NCBI GenBank assembly: GCA_015060385.1
Contig: SUYO01000002.1
Location: 1 to 64,000, forward strand
Length of the DNA stretch: 64,000 nucleotides
Source: Bacteroidales bacterium
GTDB lineage: Bacteria > Bacteroidota > Bacteroidia > Bacteroidales > UBA932
Reading direction: 5' to 3'
Under the pieces are notes generated by a model. It ran no database searches. It was given only the letters and a program-made list of their open reading frames with translations, and was not told where the DNA came from. Positions 18,631 through 27,926 of this stretch are shown piece by piece (within the stretch, counting starts at the first letter, position 1; every line of letters starts with the position of its first letter). The position numbers and the translations under genes were made by a program.

Positions 18631-19773
18631 TTATCCGAGGAAACTGAGGAGAATACCTGCTGCAACTGCCGATCCGATCACGCCGGCGACGTTAGGAGCC
18701 ATGGCGTGCATGAGGAGGTGGTTGTTCTTGTCGAACTCACGACCCACATTCTGAGATACTCTGGCTGCATCAGGAACTGCAGACACTCCGGCATTTCCGA
18801 TGAGAGGATTGATCTTCCTGCCTTCCTTGCAGAAAAGGTTCATGAATTTCACGAACAGCACTCCGCAGGTTGTGGCGATGACGAATGAAAGGAGGCCGAG
18901 GAGGAATATCTTGATAGAGTCTCCTGTCAGGAATTCATCAGCCTGAGTAGAACAGCCTACTGTGATTCCTATGAGGATGGTCACAACATCGATGAGCGGA
19001 CCACGGGCTGTCTCGGCAAGTCTCTTTGTAACTCCGCTTTCCTTGAGGAGATTACCGAAGAAGAGCATTCCGAGAAGAGGCATACCTGATGGAACTATCA
19101 TTGCAGTAAGAATGAAGCCAACGATAGGGAATATGATCTTTTCCTTCTGGCTTACCTGTCTCGGCGGAGCCATGCGGATCAGCCTTTCCTTCTTTGTCGT
19201 GAGCAGGAGCATGATAGGACGCTGGATGACAGGCACGAGAGCCATGTATGAATATGCGGATACGGCGATGGCACCCATCTGGTGCGGTGCCAGCTTCGAT
19301 GAAAGGAATATGGCGGTAGGACCGTCAGCTCCTCCGATGATTCCGATCGCTCCGGATTCTGCAGGGGTGAATCCCATATGAAGGGCGATTACATATGCTC
19401 CGAATATACCTATCTGGGCAGCGGCTCCGATAAGCATCAGGCGTGGCTGTGATATCAGGGCCGAGAAGTCCGTCATGGCTCCGATTCCGAGGAATATCAA
19501 CGGAGGATACCATCCTTTCTGCACTCCCTGATATAATATGTTCATCACGGATCCTTCCTCATAGATACCTATGTTGAGTCCTGAGACGAAAGGAATGTTT
19601 CCTATGATCATTCCGAATCCGATCGGTATGAGCAGGAGCGGCTCCCAGTCCTTGACGATTGCAAGAGTAATGAAGATTATACCGATGGCGATCATGATGA
19701 CGTGCTGTCCTGTCATGTTCGCGAATCCGGTGTAGCCCCAGAACTGCTGCAGACTTTCGAATATTGTATTCAT
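18631..19773 (-). CDS. mmdB: Sodium-pumping methylmalonyl-CoA decarboxylase, beta subunit
   Basis: This 380-residue membrane protein couples decarboxylation of the carboxybiotin to export of sodium. It has about nine membrane segments. The motif GIIGGADGPTAIF contains the Asp that takes part in sodium transport in the OadB/MmdB family, and GNAGVSAVPDAARVSQ carries the second conserved site. The neighbours show methylmalonyl-CoA rather than oxaloacetate as the likely substrate, because the alpha subunit is of acyl-CoA carboxyltransferase type. It ends 1 base before metH. Confidence 0.9.
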   Translation of the reverse strand: MNTIFESLQQFWGYTGFANMTGQHVIMIAIGIIFITLAIVKDWEPLLLIPIGFGMIIGNIPFVSGLNIGIYEEGSVMNILYQGVQKGWYPPLIFLGIGAMTDFSALISQPRLMLIGAAAQIGIFGAYVIALHMGFTPAESGAIGIIGGADGPTAIFLSSKLAPHQMGAIAVSAYSYMALVPVIQRPIMLLLTTKKERLIRMAPPRQVSQKEKIIFPIVGFILTAMIVPSGMPLLGMLFFGNLLKESGVTKRLAETARGPLIDVVTILIGITVGCSTQADEFLTGDSIKIFLLGLLSFVIATTCGVLFVKFMNLFCKEGRKINPLIGNAGVSAVPDAARVSQNVGREFDKNNHLLMHAMAPNVAGVIGSAVAAGILLSFLG

Positions 19774-19816
19774 TTCTTTTTATGTTTGGATCCTTTGGAC
19801 CTTATAGCGGTCCGCA

Positions 19817-20254
19817 TTATCCGATTGTTACGATTGGAGCACCTTCAAGGACTGAATCGCCCTTGGCTACGTTGATGGCTGTCACGGTACCGTCATGGGT
19901 CGCCTCGATCGAGTTCTCCATCTTCATGGCCTCGAGGACAGCCACTTCCTGACCGGCCTTCACTGCGTCACCTACATTGACCTTTACTGCAATGATGACT
20001 CCAGGAAGCGGTGAGGTCACAGCCTTGCCGGCTCCGGCAGCTGCTGGCGCAGGCGCAGCCGGAGCAGCTGCCGGAGCAGCGGCAACCGGTGCAGGTGCTG
20101 AAACAGGAGCCTGCACCGGTGCTGTCGCAGGAGCCTCTTCAAGCTCCACCTGATATGCAGTGCCGTTAACTGTAACTGAAACGTTCTTGCCTTCTGTTGA
20201 ATTGATCGCAACATTGTACTCGTTGCCGTTGATCTTGAATTTATAGGTCTTCAT
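19817..20254 (-). CDS. mmdC: Biotin carrier subunit of the decarboxylase
   Basis: This 145-residue protein carries the biotin that moves the carboxyl group from the alpha subunit to the beta subunit. The C-terminal biotinyl domain has EAMKMENS with the biotinylated Lys111. A flexible linker rich in Ala and Pro (about residues 41-74) joins it to an N-terminal segment. It lies 3 bases after the gamma-like subunit gene and 43 bases before mmdB. Confidence 0.92.
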   Translation of the reverse strand: MKTYKFKINGNEYNVAINSTEGKNVSVTVNGTAYQVELEEAPATAPVQAPVSAPAPVAAAPAAAPAAPAPAAAGAGKAVTSPLPGVIIAVKVNVGDAVKAGQEVAVLEAMKMENSIEATHDGTVTAINVAKGDSVLEGAPIVTIG

Positions 20255-20257
20255 GTC

Positions 20258-20656
20258 TTATTTTCTTCTGATTGTGATTATGTAACTTTCCATATCGTGT
20301 ACCGTGTCGTTCAGGTACTGATGCATCGCCATGCCTATGGCGGCATAAACCTCACCGTTCATTTCCTGGTCGAGGGCAAGGGCGATTGCAGCCGCCACCT
20401 CCTCTGCCGAATTTCCTTCAGCGGTCTTCCTGGCCTTGGCCTGCTTACGGAACTTTCTGAAGAAAGCCGAAAGGTCGATCTGTCCCGAAGACAGTTTTCC
20501 GATGAAGGTATAGGCAAAGTACAGTATGACGAGGGCGCAGAATACCACCAGAACTGACACAAGCGTGATTATGACCCCATGAGGGTCCTTGACCAGCATG
20601 TCTGCGCTCTTCTGGGCAACTGTCGGCGATGTCTGTAATAACATTAAACTGTTCAT
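20258..20656 (-). CDS. mmdD: Small membrane (gamma/delta) subunit of the decarboxylase
   Basis: This 132-residue protein has one membrane helix (about residues 27-51) and a charged cytoplasmic tail, as in the OadG/MmdD family that ties the soluble carboxyltransferase to the membrane pump. The C-terminal part (EEVAAAIALALDQEM and the following helix) resembles Bacteroidota OadG-family proteins. It lies between mmdA (8 bases) and mmdC (3 bases). Confidence 0.8.
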   Translation of the reverse strand: MNSLMLLQTSPTVAQKSADMLVKDPHGVIITLVSVLVVFCALVILYFAYTFIGKLSSGQIDLSAFFRKFRKQAKARKTAEGNSAEEVAAAIALALDQEMNGEVYAAIGMAMHQYLNDTVHDMESYIITIRRK

Positions 20657-20664
20657 GGCCTACA

Positions 20665-22176
20665 TTATAATGGGAGGTTGTCGTGTTTCTTCCAAGGATT
20701 CTCCTGAGCCTTGCCCGCGAGCTGCTCGAGAGCCCTTATGACGCGGAAACGTGTGTTACGTGGCTCGATGACATCGTCGATGTAGCCGTATCCTGCTGCA
20801 TTGTAAGGGTTGCAGAACAGGTCATTGTATTCCTGTGCGTCGATGTCCTTCAGGATTGCCACAGCACCTTCTGCACCCATTACGGCAATGTTTGCTGAAG
20901 GCCATGCGTAATTGATGTCTCCGCGCAGCTGCTTGCAGCTCATCGTGATGTGTGCGCCGCCATATGATTTACGCAATGTTACTGTTACCTTAGGTACGGT
21001 AGCCTCTCCGTATGCATAGAGGAGCTTCGCTCCGTTGGTGATGATTCCGCCGTATTCCTGCTGGGTTCCGCAGAGGAAGCCAGGAACGTCGACGAGTGTC
21101 ACGAGAGGGATGTTGAATGCGTCGCAGAAACGTACGAAGCGTGCGGCCTTGCGTGATGCATTGATGTCGAGTACGCCGGCAAGGATCTTCGGCTGGTTTG
21201 CCACGATACCGACAGATCTTCCGTTCATATGGGCGAAGCCCACGATGATGTTCTTTGCCCAGCTCTTGTGTACCTCAAGGAATCTTCCGTCATCGATGAT
21301 GCTGCCGATCACCTGGTACATGTCATATGCCTTGTTCGGATTGTCTGGGATTATGTCGTTCAGAGCATCGTCAACGCGGCCTGCAGGGTCATTGGTCTCT
21401 ACGAAAGGTGCCTCCTCCCTGTTGTTCGAAGGCATGAATCCGATGAGTTCGCGGATTGTGAGGATGCCTTCCTCTTCGCTGTCTGCGGCAAAATGAGCCA
21501 CACCGCTCTTTGTCGCGTGGACGCTGGCTCCACCAAGTTCTTCCTGGGTCACTTCTTCACCTGTAACTGTCTTTACAACTCCAGGACCGGTCAGGAACAT
21601 GTATGAGGTGTCCTTGATCATGACTGTGAAGTCGGTAAGGGCAGGGGAGTATACAGCTCCGCCAGCGCATGGACCGAAGATACCTGAAATCTGAGGGACT
21701 ACTCCGGAAGCGAGGATGTTCCTTTCGAAGATTTCACCATATCCTGCGAGAGAACATATTCCTTCCTGGATACGGGCTCCGCCCGAGTCGTTCAGTCCGA
21801 TGAAAGGGGCTCCGTTCCTCACCGCCATGTCCATCACCTTGCTTATCTTCATTGCCATGGTCTCGGACATAGAGCCTCCGCTCACGGTGAAATCCTGTGC
21901 GGAAACATATACGAGACGACCGTCGATGGTTCCCATTCCGGTCACGACGCCGTCTCCGTCAAATTTTGTCTTTTCCATTCCGAAGTTTGTGCAGCGGTGC
22001 TGTACGAACATGTCGAATTCTTCAAAGCTGCCTTCGTCAAGAAGCATCGCGAGTCTTTCGCGTGCCGTAAGCTTTCCTTTAGCGTGCTGCGCATCGATCC
22101 TTTTCTGACCACCGCCCATTCTGGCAGTTGCGCGACGCTCTACAAGCTCCTTGATCTTTTCCTGTTGAATGCTCAT
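20665..22176 (-). CDS. mmdA: Methylmalonyl-CoA decarboxylase, carboxyltransferase (alpha) subunit
   Basis: This 503-residue crotonase-fold enzyme moves the carboxyl group from (S)-methylmalonyl-CoA to biotin, giving propionyl-CoA in the succinate-propionate route. It has the two carboxyltransferase halves, with [35 protein letters not shown] and the C-terminal [17 protein letters not shown]. The start [11 protein letters not shown] at 22176 follows the promoter; an upstream in-frame ATG at 22239 is not used, since it lies upstream of the -7 box. It leads the six-gene run to metF. Confidence 0.92.
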   Translation of the reverse strand: MSIQQEKIKELVERRATARMGGGQKRIDAQHAKGKLTARERLAMLLDEGSFEEFDMFVQHRCTNFGMEKTKFDGDGVVTGMGTIDGRLVYVSAQDFTVSGGSMSETMAMKISKVMDMAVRNGAPFIGLNDSGGARIQEGICSLAGYGEIFERNILASGVVPQISGIFGPCAGGAVYSPALTDFTVMIKDTSYMFLTGPGVVKTVTGEEVTQEELGGASVHATKSGVAHFAADSEEEGILTIRELIGFMPSNNREEAPFVETNDPAGRVDDALNDIIPDNPNKAYDMYQVIGSIIDDGRFLEVHKSWAKNIIVGFAHMNGRSVGIVANQPKILAGVLDINASRKAARFVRFCDAFNIPLVTLVDVPGFLCGTQQEYGGIITNGAKLLYAYGEATVPKVTVTLRKSYGGAHITMSCKQLRGDINYAWPSANIAVMGAEGAVAILKDIDAQEYNDLFCNPYNAAGYGYIDDVIEPRNTRFRVIRALEQLAGKAQENPWKKHDNLPL

Positions 22177-22217
22177 GTTATAATAGAATAAGTTTGTTTC
22201 ATTATGCGTTAACCCCA

Positions 22218-22248
22218 CAAAGATAACATTTTTTTCCACTCTATCAAT
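22218..22248 (-). promoter_or_regulatory. Promoter of the mmdADCB-metH-metF operon
   Basis: On the minus strand ATTG (22245-22248) is followed after 19 bases by TATCTTTG (22218-22225). The mmdA start is 41 bases downstream. The next five genes have gaps of only 1 to 43 bases, so this promoter may drive all six. Confidence 0.65.
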
Positions 22249-22256
22249 TCATGTAC

Positions 22257-22292
22257 AAAAAAAAGACCGATGGCATCGGCGTGCCATCGGTC
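22257..22292 (-). terminator. Intrinsic terminator of the yebC-type operon
   Basis: Arms at 22265-22275 and 22282-22292 (GACCGATGGCA and its exact complement) form an 11-bp stem. Read on the minus strand it is followed directly by eight T. It lies 22 bases past the end of the YebC-type gene. Confidence 0.9.
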
Positions 22293-22313
22293 CTGTCTGT
22301 TATTTTGCAATGC

Positions 22314-23045
22314 TTACGGCTGCATTGTAGTGTAAACGTTCTGTACGTCGTCATCCTCCTCGATACGCTCGATGAGCTTCTCTACATCTGCCTTTGCTTC
22401 ACCCTCAAGGACCTTGAGGTCAACGTTAGGGAGACGGGTGAACTCTGCAGCGATAAGCTCATAGCCGTTGTCCTCGATCCACTTCTGGATGCCGTTGAAT
22501 GCTGTGAACTCACCGTAAAGAACGATTTCCATCTCTTCGTTCTCGTTCTCCTCCTCGAAGATCTCCTCCACGCCGTAGTCGATGAGCTCAAGCTCGAGCT
22601 CTTCAAGGTCGTATGGGTTTGCAGACTTCATGCGGAACATGCACTTGCGGTCGAACATGTAGTCTACGCTTCCTGATGTACCGAGAGATCCGCCGCTCTT
22701 TGTGAAATATGAACGTACGTTAGCGACAGTACGGTTATTGTTGTCTGTAGCAGCCTCTACGAGTACTGCGATGCCGTGAGGACCGTAACCCTCGAATACA
22801 ACCTCCTTGTAATCTGCCTGATCCTTGTCGGTCGCCCTCTTGATTGCGCGCTCTATGTTGTCCTTAGGCATGTTCTCGCTTCGTGCTGTCTGGATAAGCG
22901 CACGAAGACGAGGGTTACCTGTTACATCCGGACCACCCTGCTTTACAGCGATTGTTATTTCCTTTCCGATCTTGGTGAAGACACGGGCCATGTGTCCCCA
23001 TCTCTTGAACTTACGTTCCTTTCTGAACTCAAACGCTCTTCCCAT
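22314..23045 (-). CDS. YebC/TACO1-family protein
   Basis: This 243-residue cytosolic protein belongs to the YebC/PmpR family, described both as a transcription regulator and as a translation factor that relieves ribosome stalling. Family motifs are GRAFEFRKERKFKRWGHMARVFTK-like N-terminal sequence, ARSENMPKDNIERAIKRA, and the acidic C-terminal part. Its start lies 2 bases after the TPR gene, so the pair is one operon that ends in the strong terminator downstream. Confidence 0.9.
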   Translation of the reverse strand: MGRAFEFRKERKFKRWGHMARVFTKIGKEITIAVKQGGPDVTGNPRLRALIQTARSENMPKDNIERAIKRATDKDQADYKEVVFEGYGPHGIAVLVEAATDNNNRTVANVRSYFTKSGGSLGTSGSVDYMFDRKCMFRMKSANPYDLEELELELIDYGVEEIFEEENENEEMEIVLYGEFTAFNGIQKWIEDNGYELIAAEFTRLPNVDLKVLEGEAKADVEKLIERIEEDDDVQNVYTTMQP

Positions 23046-23047
23046 GA

Positions 23048-23716
23048 TTACTTGTTTTCGATTCTACCGATATACTTGTCAACGTCGTATGCCTCCATAG
23101 ACTGCGGATACTGGTCAAGGATGACATTGTAGTACTCGAGTGCCTTTGCGTTGTCACCGAGCTCCTCAGCTACGATACCTGCCTTGAGGAGGTAACCTGC
23201 AGTGTATACGTTGTCTGCGGCAGAGGCTGCCTTCTCGAAATATCCGAGAGCTGTCTTGTAATCCTCGAGACCTACGTATGCGTCACCGATACATGCCGCA
23301 GCACGTGCAGAAAGTATCGTGTCCTTTCCATTGTATGCCTTGAGGTACTTGATAGCCTGCTCCCACTCGCCGAGCTGAAGTTCGCATACGCCAGCATAGA
23401 AATAAACCGCCTTTCCTGCCTTCTTGCCGTACTCGTCGATGATCTGTACGAAACCGAGGGTGTTGCCGTCACCGTTAAGTGCAACCTCATAGTCACCGCT
23501 GCGGAAACTCTGCTCTGCATATGCCATCTGACCCTGTGCCTCGGCAACCTTAGGCTGGTAAGCGAACTTGAACCAGCAGAAGGCTGCAACGCATACGACG
23601 AGGAAAGCGACGCAGATTATGGAAAGCGTCTTTCCGTTTTCCTGGAAGAATTTTTCTGTCTTTGAAACCGCCTCAACTACTGCTTCGGCATTTTCATTTT
23701 TGATTTCTTTAGCCAT
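23048..23716 (-). CDS. Membrane-anchored tetratricopeptide repeat protein
   Basis: This 222-residue protein has a short charged N-terminus, one membrane helix (about residues 32-50) and then tetratricopeptide repeats (such as DAYVGLEDYKTALGYFEKAA and ELGDNAKALEYYNVILDQYP). The layout resembles YfgM/BamD-like proteins that assist proteins at the membrane, but no specific role can be assigned. It is co-transcribed with the YebC-type gene and divergent from recF. Confidence 0.8.
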   Translation of the reverse strand: MAKEIKNENAEAVVEAVSKTEKFFQENGKTLSIICVAFLVVCVAAFCWFKFAYQPKVAEAQGQMAYAEQSFRSGDYEVALNGDGNTLGFVQIIDEYGKKAGKAVYFYAGVCELQLGEWEQAIKYLKAYNGKDTILSARAAACIGDAYVGLEDYKTALGYFEKAASAADNVYTAGYLLKAGIVAEELGDNAKALEYYNVILDQYPQSMEAYDVDKYIGRIENK

Positions 23717-23777
23717 ATTTAATTGATTTTAATTTGTCTGATAATGTGTTAAGTGTGCTCTACGCACAAACAGGCGG

Positions 23778-23809
23778 CAAATTTAGAAAAAAATGTCCAA
23801 ACTCCCAAT
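23778..23809 (-). promoter_or_regulatory. Promoter of the TPR/yebC-type operon
   Basis: On the minus strand ATTG (23806-23809) precedes TAAATTTG (23778-23785) by 20 bases. It lies between this operon and recF, close to the recF -7 box on the other strand. Confidence 0.5.
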
Positions 23810-23818
23810 AAAAATGGT

Positions 23819-23826
23819 TATCTTTG
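23819..23826 (+). promoter_or_regulatory. -7 box of recF
   Basis: TATCTTTG lies 19 bases before the recF ATG on the plus strand. No exact TTTG is found at -33. Its position rules out the longer recF reading frame beginning at 23753. Confidence 0.5.
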
Positions 23827-23845
23827 CCTTGATATCAGAAAGATT

Positions 23846-24943
23846 ATGCCCGTACTAGAAAAAATAGTCATATCGGATTTCAGGAACATAGAGCTTCAGG
23901 AACTGGAATTCTCTCCGAACATAAACTGCATCAGCGGCAACAACGGTGAAGGAAAGACCAACCTTCTTGATGCAATCTATTATCTTTCAATGACTAAAAG
24001 CGCCTTCGCATCTTCGGACAAGTTCAATTTCAGATACGGTACCGAGGAATTCAGCCTTTCCGGCACCTACCGTATGGAAAAGGGAATATCAAGCCGTTTT
24101 TCCCTGAAGATGACTTCCAAAGGCGAAAAGAAGATGCGACGTGACGACAAACCCTACTCCAAGGTGTCCGAGCATGTGGGCGTTCTTCCGATAGTCATGG
24201 TATCGCCGGCAGACATATCCATGGTGAGCGAATCAGGGGACGAACGCAGAAAATTCGTTAATGCGGTGCTCTCCCAGATGGACAGGGAGTATCTTTCTGC
24301 CCTTCAGCAGTACAACAGGCTTCTTCTCCAACGCAACAGGATGCTCAAGGACATGGAGGTCGACAGGTCCCTTCTCGAGGTGATCGACATGAGGATGTCG
24401 GCTCTTGCAGAACCTGTGTTCCAGGCGAGGAAACGGTTTATAGAAGACCTCAGACCGATCGTCGCCGAATACTACAGGACTCTTTCAGGAGGTACGGAAC
24501 AGGTCGATATCGAATATGAGTCCGAACTTTCGAAGGCGGGGCTTGACCAGATTCTTGCGGCCTCATTCGACAAGGACAGGATAATGAGATATACTACTTC
24601 AGGTATACAGAGGGATGATTTCATCTTCACGATGAACGGTCATCCGATACGCCGTCACGGCTCCCAGGGTCAGCAGAAATCGTTTCTTGTGTCATTGAAG
24701 TTCGCACAATATGAGATAATGAAGAAGAATTACGGTTTCGCACCTATCCTCCTTCTGGACGATGTGTTCGACAAACTTGACATGGGCAGGATCTCGAATC
24801 TTCTCCAGATGGTGGCGAGCAATGATTTCGGGCAGATATTCATAACGGACAGCAACAAGGTACGCATGGCGGGCATTGTCGACGGACTTACCCAGGACAG
24901 GGCATACTTCGAGACAGTTGCCGGTACATTCAGCAGGATCTGA
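23846..24943 (+). CDS. recF: DNA replication and repair protein RecF
   Basis: This 365-residue ATPase of the SMC-like type helps load RecA at single-strand gaps. The Walker A loop is GNNGEGKT (residues 31-38), the ABC-type signature lies in RRHGSQGQQKSFLVSLKFA, and Walker B is PILLLDDVFDKLD. The start MPVLEKIVISDFRN at 23846 was chosen because the promoter lies just upstream. It leads an operon with the DUF721 gene (1 base), pdxB and the DUF4301 gene. Confidence 0.93.
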   Translation: MPVLEKIVISDFRNIELQELEFSPNINCISGNNGEGKTNLLDAIYYLSMTKSAFASSDKFNFRYGTEEFSLSGTYRMEKGISSRFSLKMTSKGEKKMRRDDKPYSKVSEHVGVLPIVMVSPADISMVSESGDERRKFVNAVLSQMDREYLSALQQYNRLLLQRNRMLKDMEVDRSLLEVIDMRMSALAEPVFQARKRFIEDLRPIVAEYYRTLSGGTEQVDIEYESELSKAGLDQILAASFDKDRIMRYTTSGIQRDDFIFTMNGHPIRRHGSQGQQKSFLVSLKFAQYEIMKKNYGFAPILLLDDVFDKLDMGRISNLLQMVASNDFGQIFITDSNKVRMAGIVDGLTQDRAYFETVAGTFSRI

Positions 24944-24944
24944 C

Positions 24945-25280
24945 ATGGCGGGAGGAAACAGGATAGGGCGTAAGGATGCCCAGGGCATGGAGGAACTGAT
25001 CGGACTGTACATCCGCGAGATGAAGCTCACTGCCGGATTCAACCGGCAGCGCGTTTTCGAGGCGTGGGATGAGGTCTCGGGTGCCTCGCGCTACACCCTC
25101 GACCGTTTCTTCCGCGACGGGATACTTTACTGTACCATAAGTTCGTCGGTCGTCAGGAATCAGCTGTATTTCCAGAGGGATATCCTGGTCCGGAAGATGA
25201 ACGAGATCCTGGAAAAGGATCCTCTGCTTGTACGTGACGGTCTGAAGACCCCTCTCATCAGGGCACTTGTATTGAAATAA
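24945..25280 (+). CDS. DUF721 (DciA-like) protein
   Basis: This 111-residue basic protein has the DUF721 pattern (FEAWDEVSGASRYTLDRFFRDGILYCTISSSVVRNQLYF), though it is split here for length. DciA, a member of the family, helps load the replicative helicase. Its position one base after recF, as in many bacteria, supports a role in replication. The true start is the ATG at 24945, just past the recF stop. Confidence 0.75.
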   Translation: MAGGNRIGRKDAQGMEELIGLYIREMKLTAGFNRQRVFEAWDEVSGASRYTLDRFFRDGILYCTISSSVVRNQLYFQRDILVRKMNEILEKDPLLVRDGLKTPLIRALVLK

Positions 25281-25290
25281 ACACATATAT

Positions 25291-26322
25291 ATGAAGATAG
25301 TTGCAGATATGGACGTGCCTTTCCTCAAGGGGGTTCTTGAACCTTATGGGGAGGTAGTGTACAAGAAGGGAACTGAAATCACTTCCGATGATGTAAGGGA
25401 TGCGGATGCACTGATACTGCGTACGCGGACAAGGTGCAATGCCGACCTTCTGGAAGGTTCGTCGGTGAAGCTGATCGCCACTGCGACGATAGGAACGGAC
25501 CATGTGGACTTCGGCTACTGCAACAGCCATGGAATCGAGGTGCAGAATGCGGCCGGATGCAACGCCGGGGGTGTCATGCAGTATGTATTTTCGGCCCTTT
25601 ATGGCGTGGCTGCACGCAAGGGGATCAAGATCGACGGCGGTACGATCGGAATCGTCGGTGTCGGCAATGTGGGAAAGAAGGTTGAGAAGATGGCCGGATA
25701 CCTTGGTTTCAATGTGCTCAGATATGATCCTCCGCGTGCCGAGGCTGAGGGACCGGAGGGTTTCTGCTCTCTGGAACACCTGCTTGAGAACTCACAGGTT
25801 GTAACCATGCATGTGCCTTTGAACGAGACTACACGGAATATGGCCGACGAGGCATTCTTCGCATTGATGCAGCCGGGCTCGATCTTCATAAATGCGGCCA
25901 GGGGGGAAGTGATGGATGAAGCTGCACTCAAGGTCGCGATGCCGAAGCTAGGTGCCGCCGTGATCGACACATGGAACAATGAGCCGAATGTGGATGTGGA
26001 TCTCGTGGATGCCGTGGACATTGCGACGCCGCATATCGCAGGATATTCATACCAGGGCAAACAGATGGGTACGGCCATGGCCGTACGGGCTGTTGCCAGC
26101 CATTTCGGAATCGAGGCCCTCTATGATTTCTTTCCTGATGATGAGCCGGACCATGAACCGGTGCTTCTTGATCTTCATGGAAAAAATCATGGACAGATAG
26201 CCGCTGTTTTCCAATATAATTATCCTATATTTACGGACGATTTCAGATTCCGAATGGAACCGGACAAGTTCGAGAAACTTCGTTCGGAGTACCAGTACCG
26301 CAGGGAAATATATGTTGAATAA
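25291..26322 (+). CDS. pdxB: 4-phosphoerythronate dehydrogenase (vitamin B6 synthesis)
   Basis: This 343-residue enzyme oxidises 4-phospho-erythronate in the DXP-dependent route to pyridoxal phosphate. It is a D-2-hydroxyacid dehydrogenase with nucleotide motif GIVGVGNVGKKV, the catalytic residues in TRTRC, GEVMDEAAL and TPHIAGYS, and a C-terminal dimerisation extension typical of PdxB. Pyridoxal phosphate is the cofactor of the nearby glycine decarboxylase. Confidence 0.9.
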   Translation: MKIVADMDVPFLKGVLEPYGEVVYKKGTEITSDDVRDADALILRTRTRCNADLLEGSSVKLIATATIGTDHVDFGYCNSHGIEVQNAAGCNAGGVMQYVFSALYGVAARKGIKIDGGTIGIVGVGNVGKKVEKMAGYLGFNVLRYDPPRAEAEGPEGFCSLEHLLENSQVVTMHVPLNETTRNMADEAFFALMQPGSIFINAARGEVMDEAALKVAMPKLGAAVIDTWNNEPNVDVDLVDAVDIATPHIAGYSYQGKQMGTAMAVRAVASHFGIEALYDFFPDDEPDHEPVLLDLHGKNHGQIAAVFQYNYPIFTDDFRFRMEPDKFEKLRSEYQYRREIYVE

Positions 26323-26345
26323 CTATATAAATTACTAATAACCAT

Positions 26346-27926
26346 ATGTTTACAAAAGAAGATATCGCCCAGATCGAACAGAGGGGTTCGTCTGTGCAGA
26401 CAGTAGAGGAGCAGGTTGAACGCTTCAAGAAAGGTTTCCCTTGGATGAAGATCGTCGCTCCTGCAACTCCTGAAAGAGGCATCCAGGTACTTGACGAGGC
26501 TGCTGTAGAGGCTGCCGCTAAGTATTATGAAGGTGCGACAATCAACGGAAAGTGCAAGTTCGTACCTGCATCCGGTGCGGCATCACGTATGTTCAAGGAC
26601 CTTTTCAGCGGTCTTGACGCGCTCAAGGCAGGAAAGGAACTTGCTGATGACGCTCCTGCAGCAAAGTTCGTCGACAAGATCGGCGAGTTCGCCTTCTATA
26701 CGCCTGAACTTTTCGGTGAGAAGACCTGCAGATGTCCTGAATACAGACAGGATGTCCTTGCGAAGACCCTTACTGACGAGGGACTCGGATACGGTTCGAA
26801 GCCTAAGGGAGTCCTCAAGTTCCATAAGTATACAGACGGAGAGATCCGTACCGCTTTTGCGGAACATCTTGTCGAGGCTCAGAACTATATGAGGAATGAA
26901 GATGGAACCGCAAATCTTGTCGTGACTATCTCTCCAGAGCATCAGCATCTTTTCGAAGAGGCATATGCAGAGGTCAAGGAAGCGTATGAGGCAAAATATG
27001 GAGTTAAGTACAACATCACCTTCACATTCCAGGACAAGGCTACGGATACGGTTGCAGTAGACGTTGAGAACAAGCCTTTCAGGACCGAGACCGATTCTCT
27101 TCTTTTCCGTCCTGCAGGTCACGGTGCCCTCATCTACAATCTCAACAAGCTTGAGGAAGAGGTGGTTTCCATCAAGAACATCGACAACGTTGCCAATGAA
27201 AGACTCCTTCCTGAGACAGCTGTATGGAAGAAGGTACTTCTCGGAAAGGCTCTTGAGCTTCGTGATACCCTTCATGGCTATCTCCGCGAGCTCGATATCG
27301 TATGCAATCCTCTGATGGGATCAAGAAACACTACTGTAGGTGTTCCTGGTTATGATCCTGTATATGACGACCTTTGCGCTACTCCTGAGGCTGTGTCGCT
27401 CTGCGACGATATAGAGGCCTTCCTTTATAATGTGCTCTGCGTCGAAATGCCGAAGGCCGAGACTCCGAAGAAGAGGGTCGAGGCACTCCGTGCGAAGCTC
27501 AACCGTCCTGTCCGCGTTGCCGGAATGGTGAAGAACCAGGGCGAGCCAGGCGGCGGTCCTTTCATCATTGCCGAGAAGGACGGATCGACATCTCTCCAGG
27601 TCCTTGAGAGCGTACAGATCAACATGTCAGACGACCATGCACGCAACGCTCTTGCATCTGCTACGCACTTCAATCCTGTAGACATCGTATGCTGTCTCCA
27701 CGACTATAAGGGCGAGAGCTTCGACCTTCTGAAGTATGTGGACGAGGATGCAGGCTTCATCAGCTCGAAGAGCTATCAGGGACGCGAGCTCAAGGCGCTC
27801 GAGCTTCCTGGACTCTGGAACGGTGCGATGAGCAACTGGAACACTCTGTTCGTTGAAGTTCCTCTTGCAACATTCAACCCAGTGAAGGTCGTTCTTGACC
27901 TCCTCAGACCTGCACATCAGAACTAG
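26346..27926 (+). CDS. DUF4301 protein
   Basis: This 526-residue soluble protein belongs to DUF4301, a family I know mainly from Bacteroidota and whose function I cannot state. Conserved-looking parts are FVPASGAASRMFKDLFSGL, PKGVLKFHKY and FRPAGHGALIYNLN. The FVPASGAASRMFK and PAGHGAL motifs resemble sugar-nucleotide transferase loops, so a nucleotidyltransferase-like fold is possible (inference). Codon use is strongly biased, which suggests high expression. It follows pdxB by 23 bases. Its stop overlaps the end of the converging gene by 4 bases. Confidence 0.85.
   Translation: MFTKEDIAQIEQRGSSVQTVEEQVERFKKGFPWMKIVAPATPERGIQVLDEAAVEAAAKYYEGATINGKCKFVPASGAASRMFKDLFSGLDALKAGKELADDAPAAKFVDKIGEFAFYTPELFGEKTCRCPEYRQDVLAKTLTDEGLGYGSKPKGVLKFHKYTDGEIRTAFAEHLVEAQNYMRNEDGTANLVVTISPEHQHLFEEAYAEVKEAYEAKYGVKYNITFTFQDKATDTVAVDVENKPFRTETDSLLFRPAGHGALIYNLNKLEEEVVSIKNIDNVANERLLPETAVWKKVLLGKALELRDTLHGYLRELDIVCNPLMGSRNTTVGVPGYDPVYDDLCATPEAVSLCDDIEAFLYNVLCVEMPKAETPKKRVEALRAKLNRPVRVAGMVKNQGEPGGGPFIIAEKDGSTSLQVLESVQINMSDDHARNALASATHFNPVDIVCCLHDYKGESFDLLKYVDEDAGFISSKSYQGRELKALELPGLWNGAMSNWNTLFVEVPLATFNPVKVVLDLLRPAHQN

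Noticed and set aside
23753..23845. Upstream extension of recF
   Set aside because: The -7 box at 23819-23826 lies inside it, and the conserved RecF start is at 23846.
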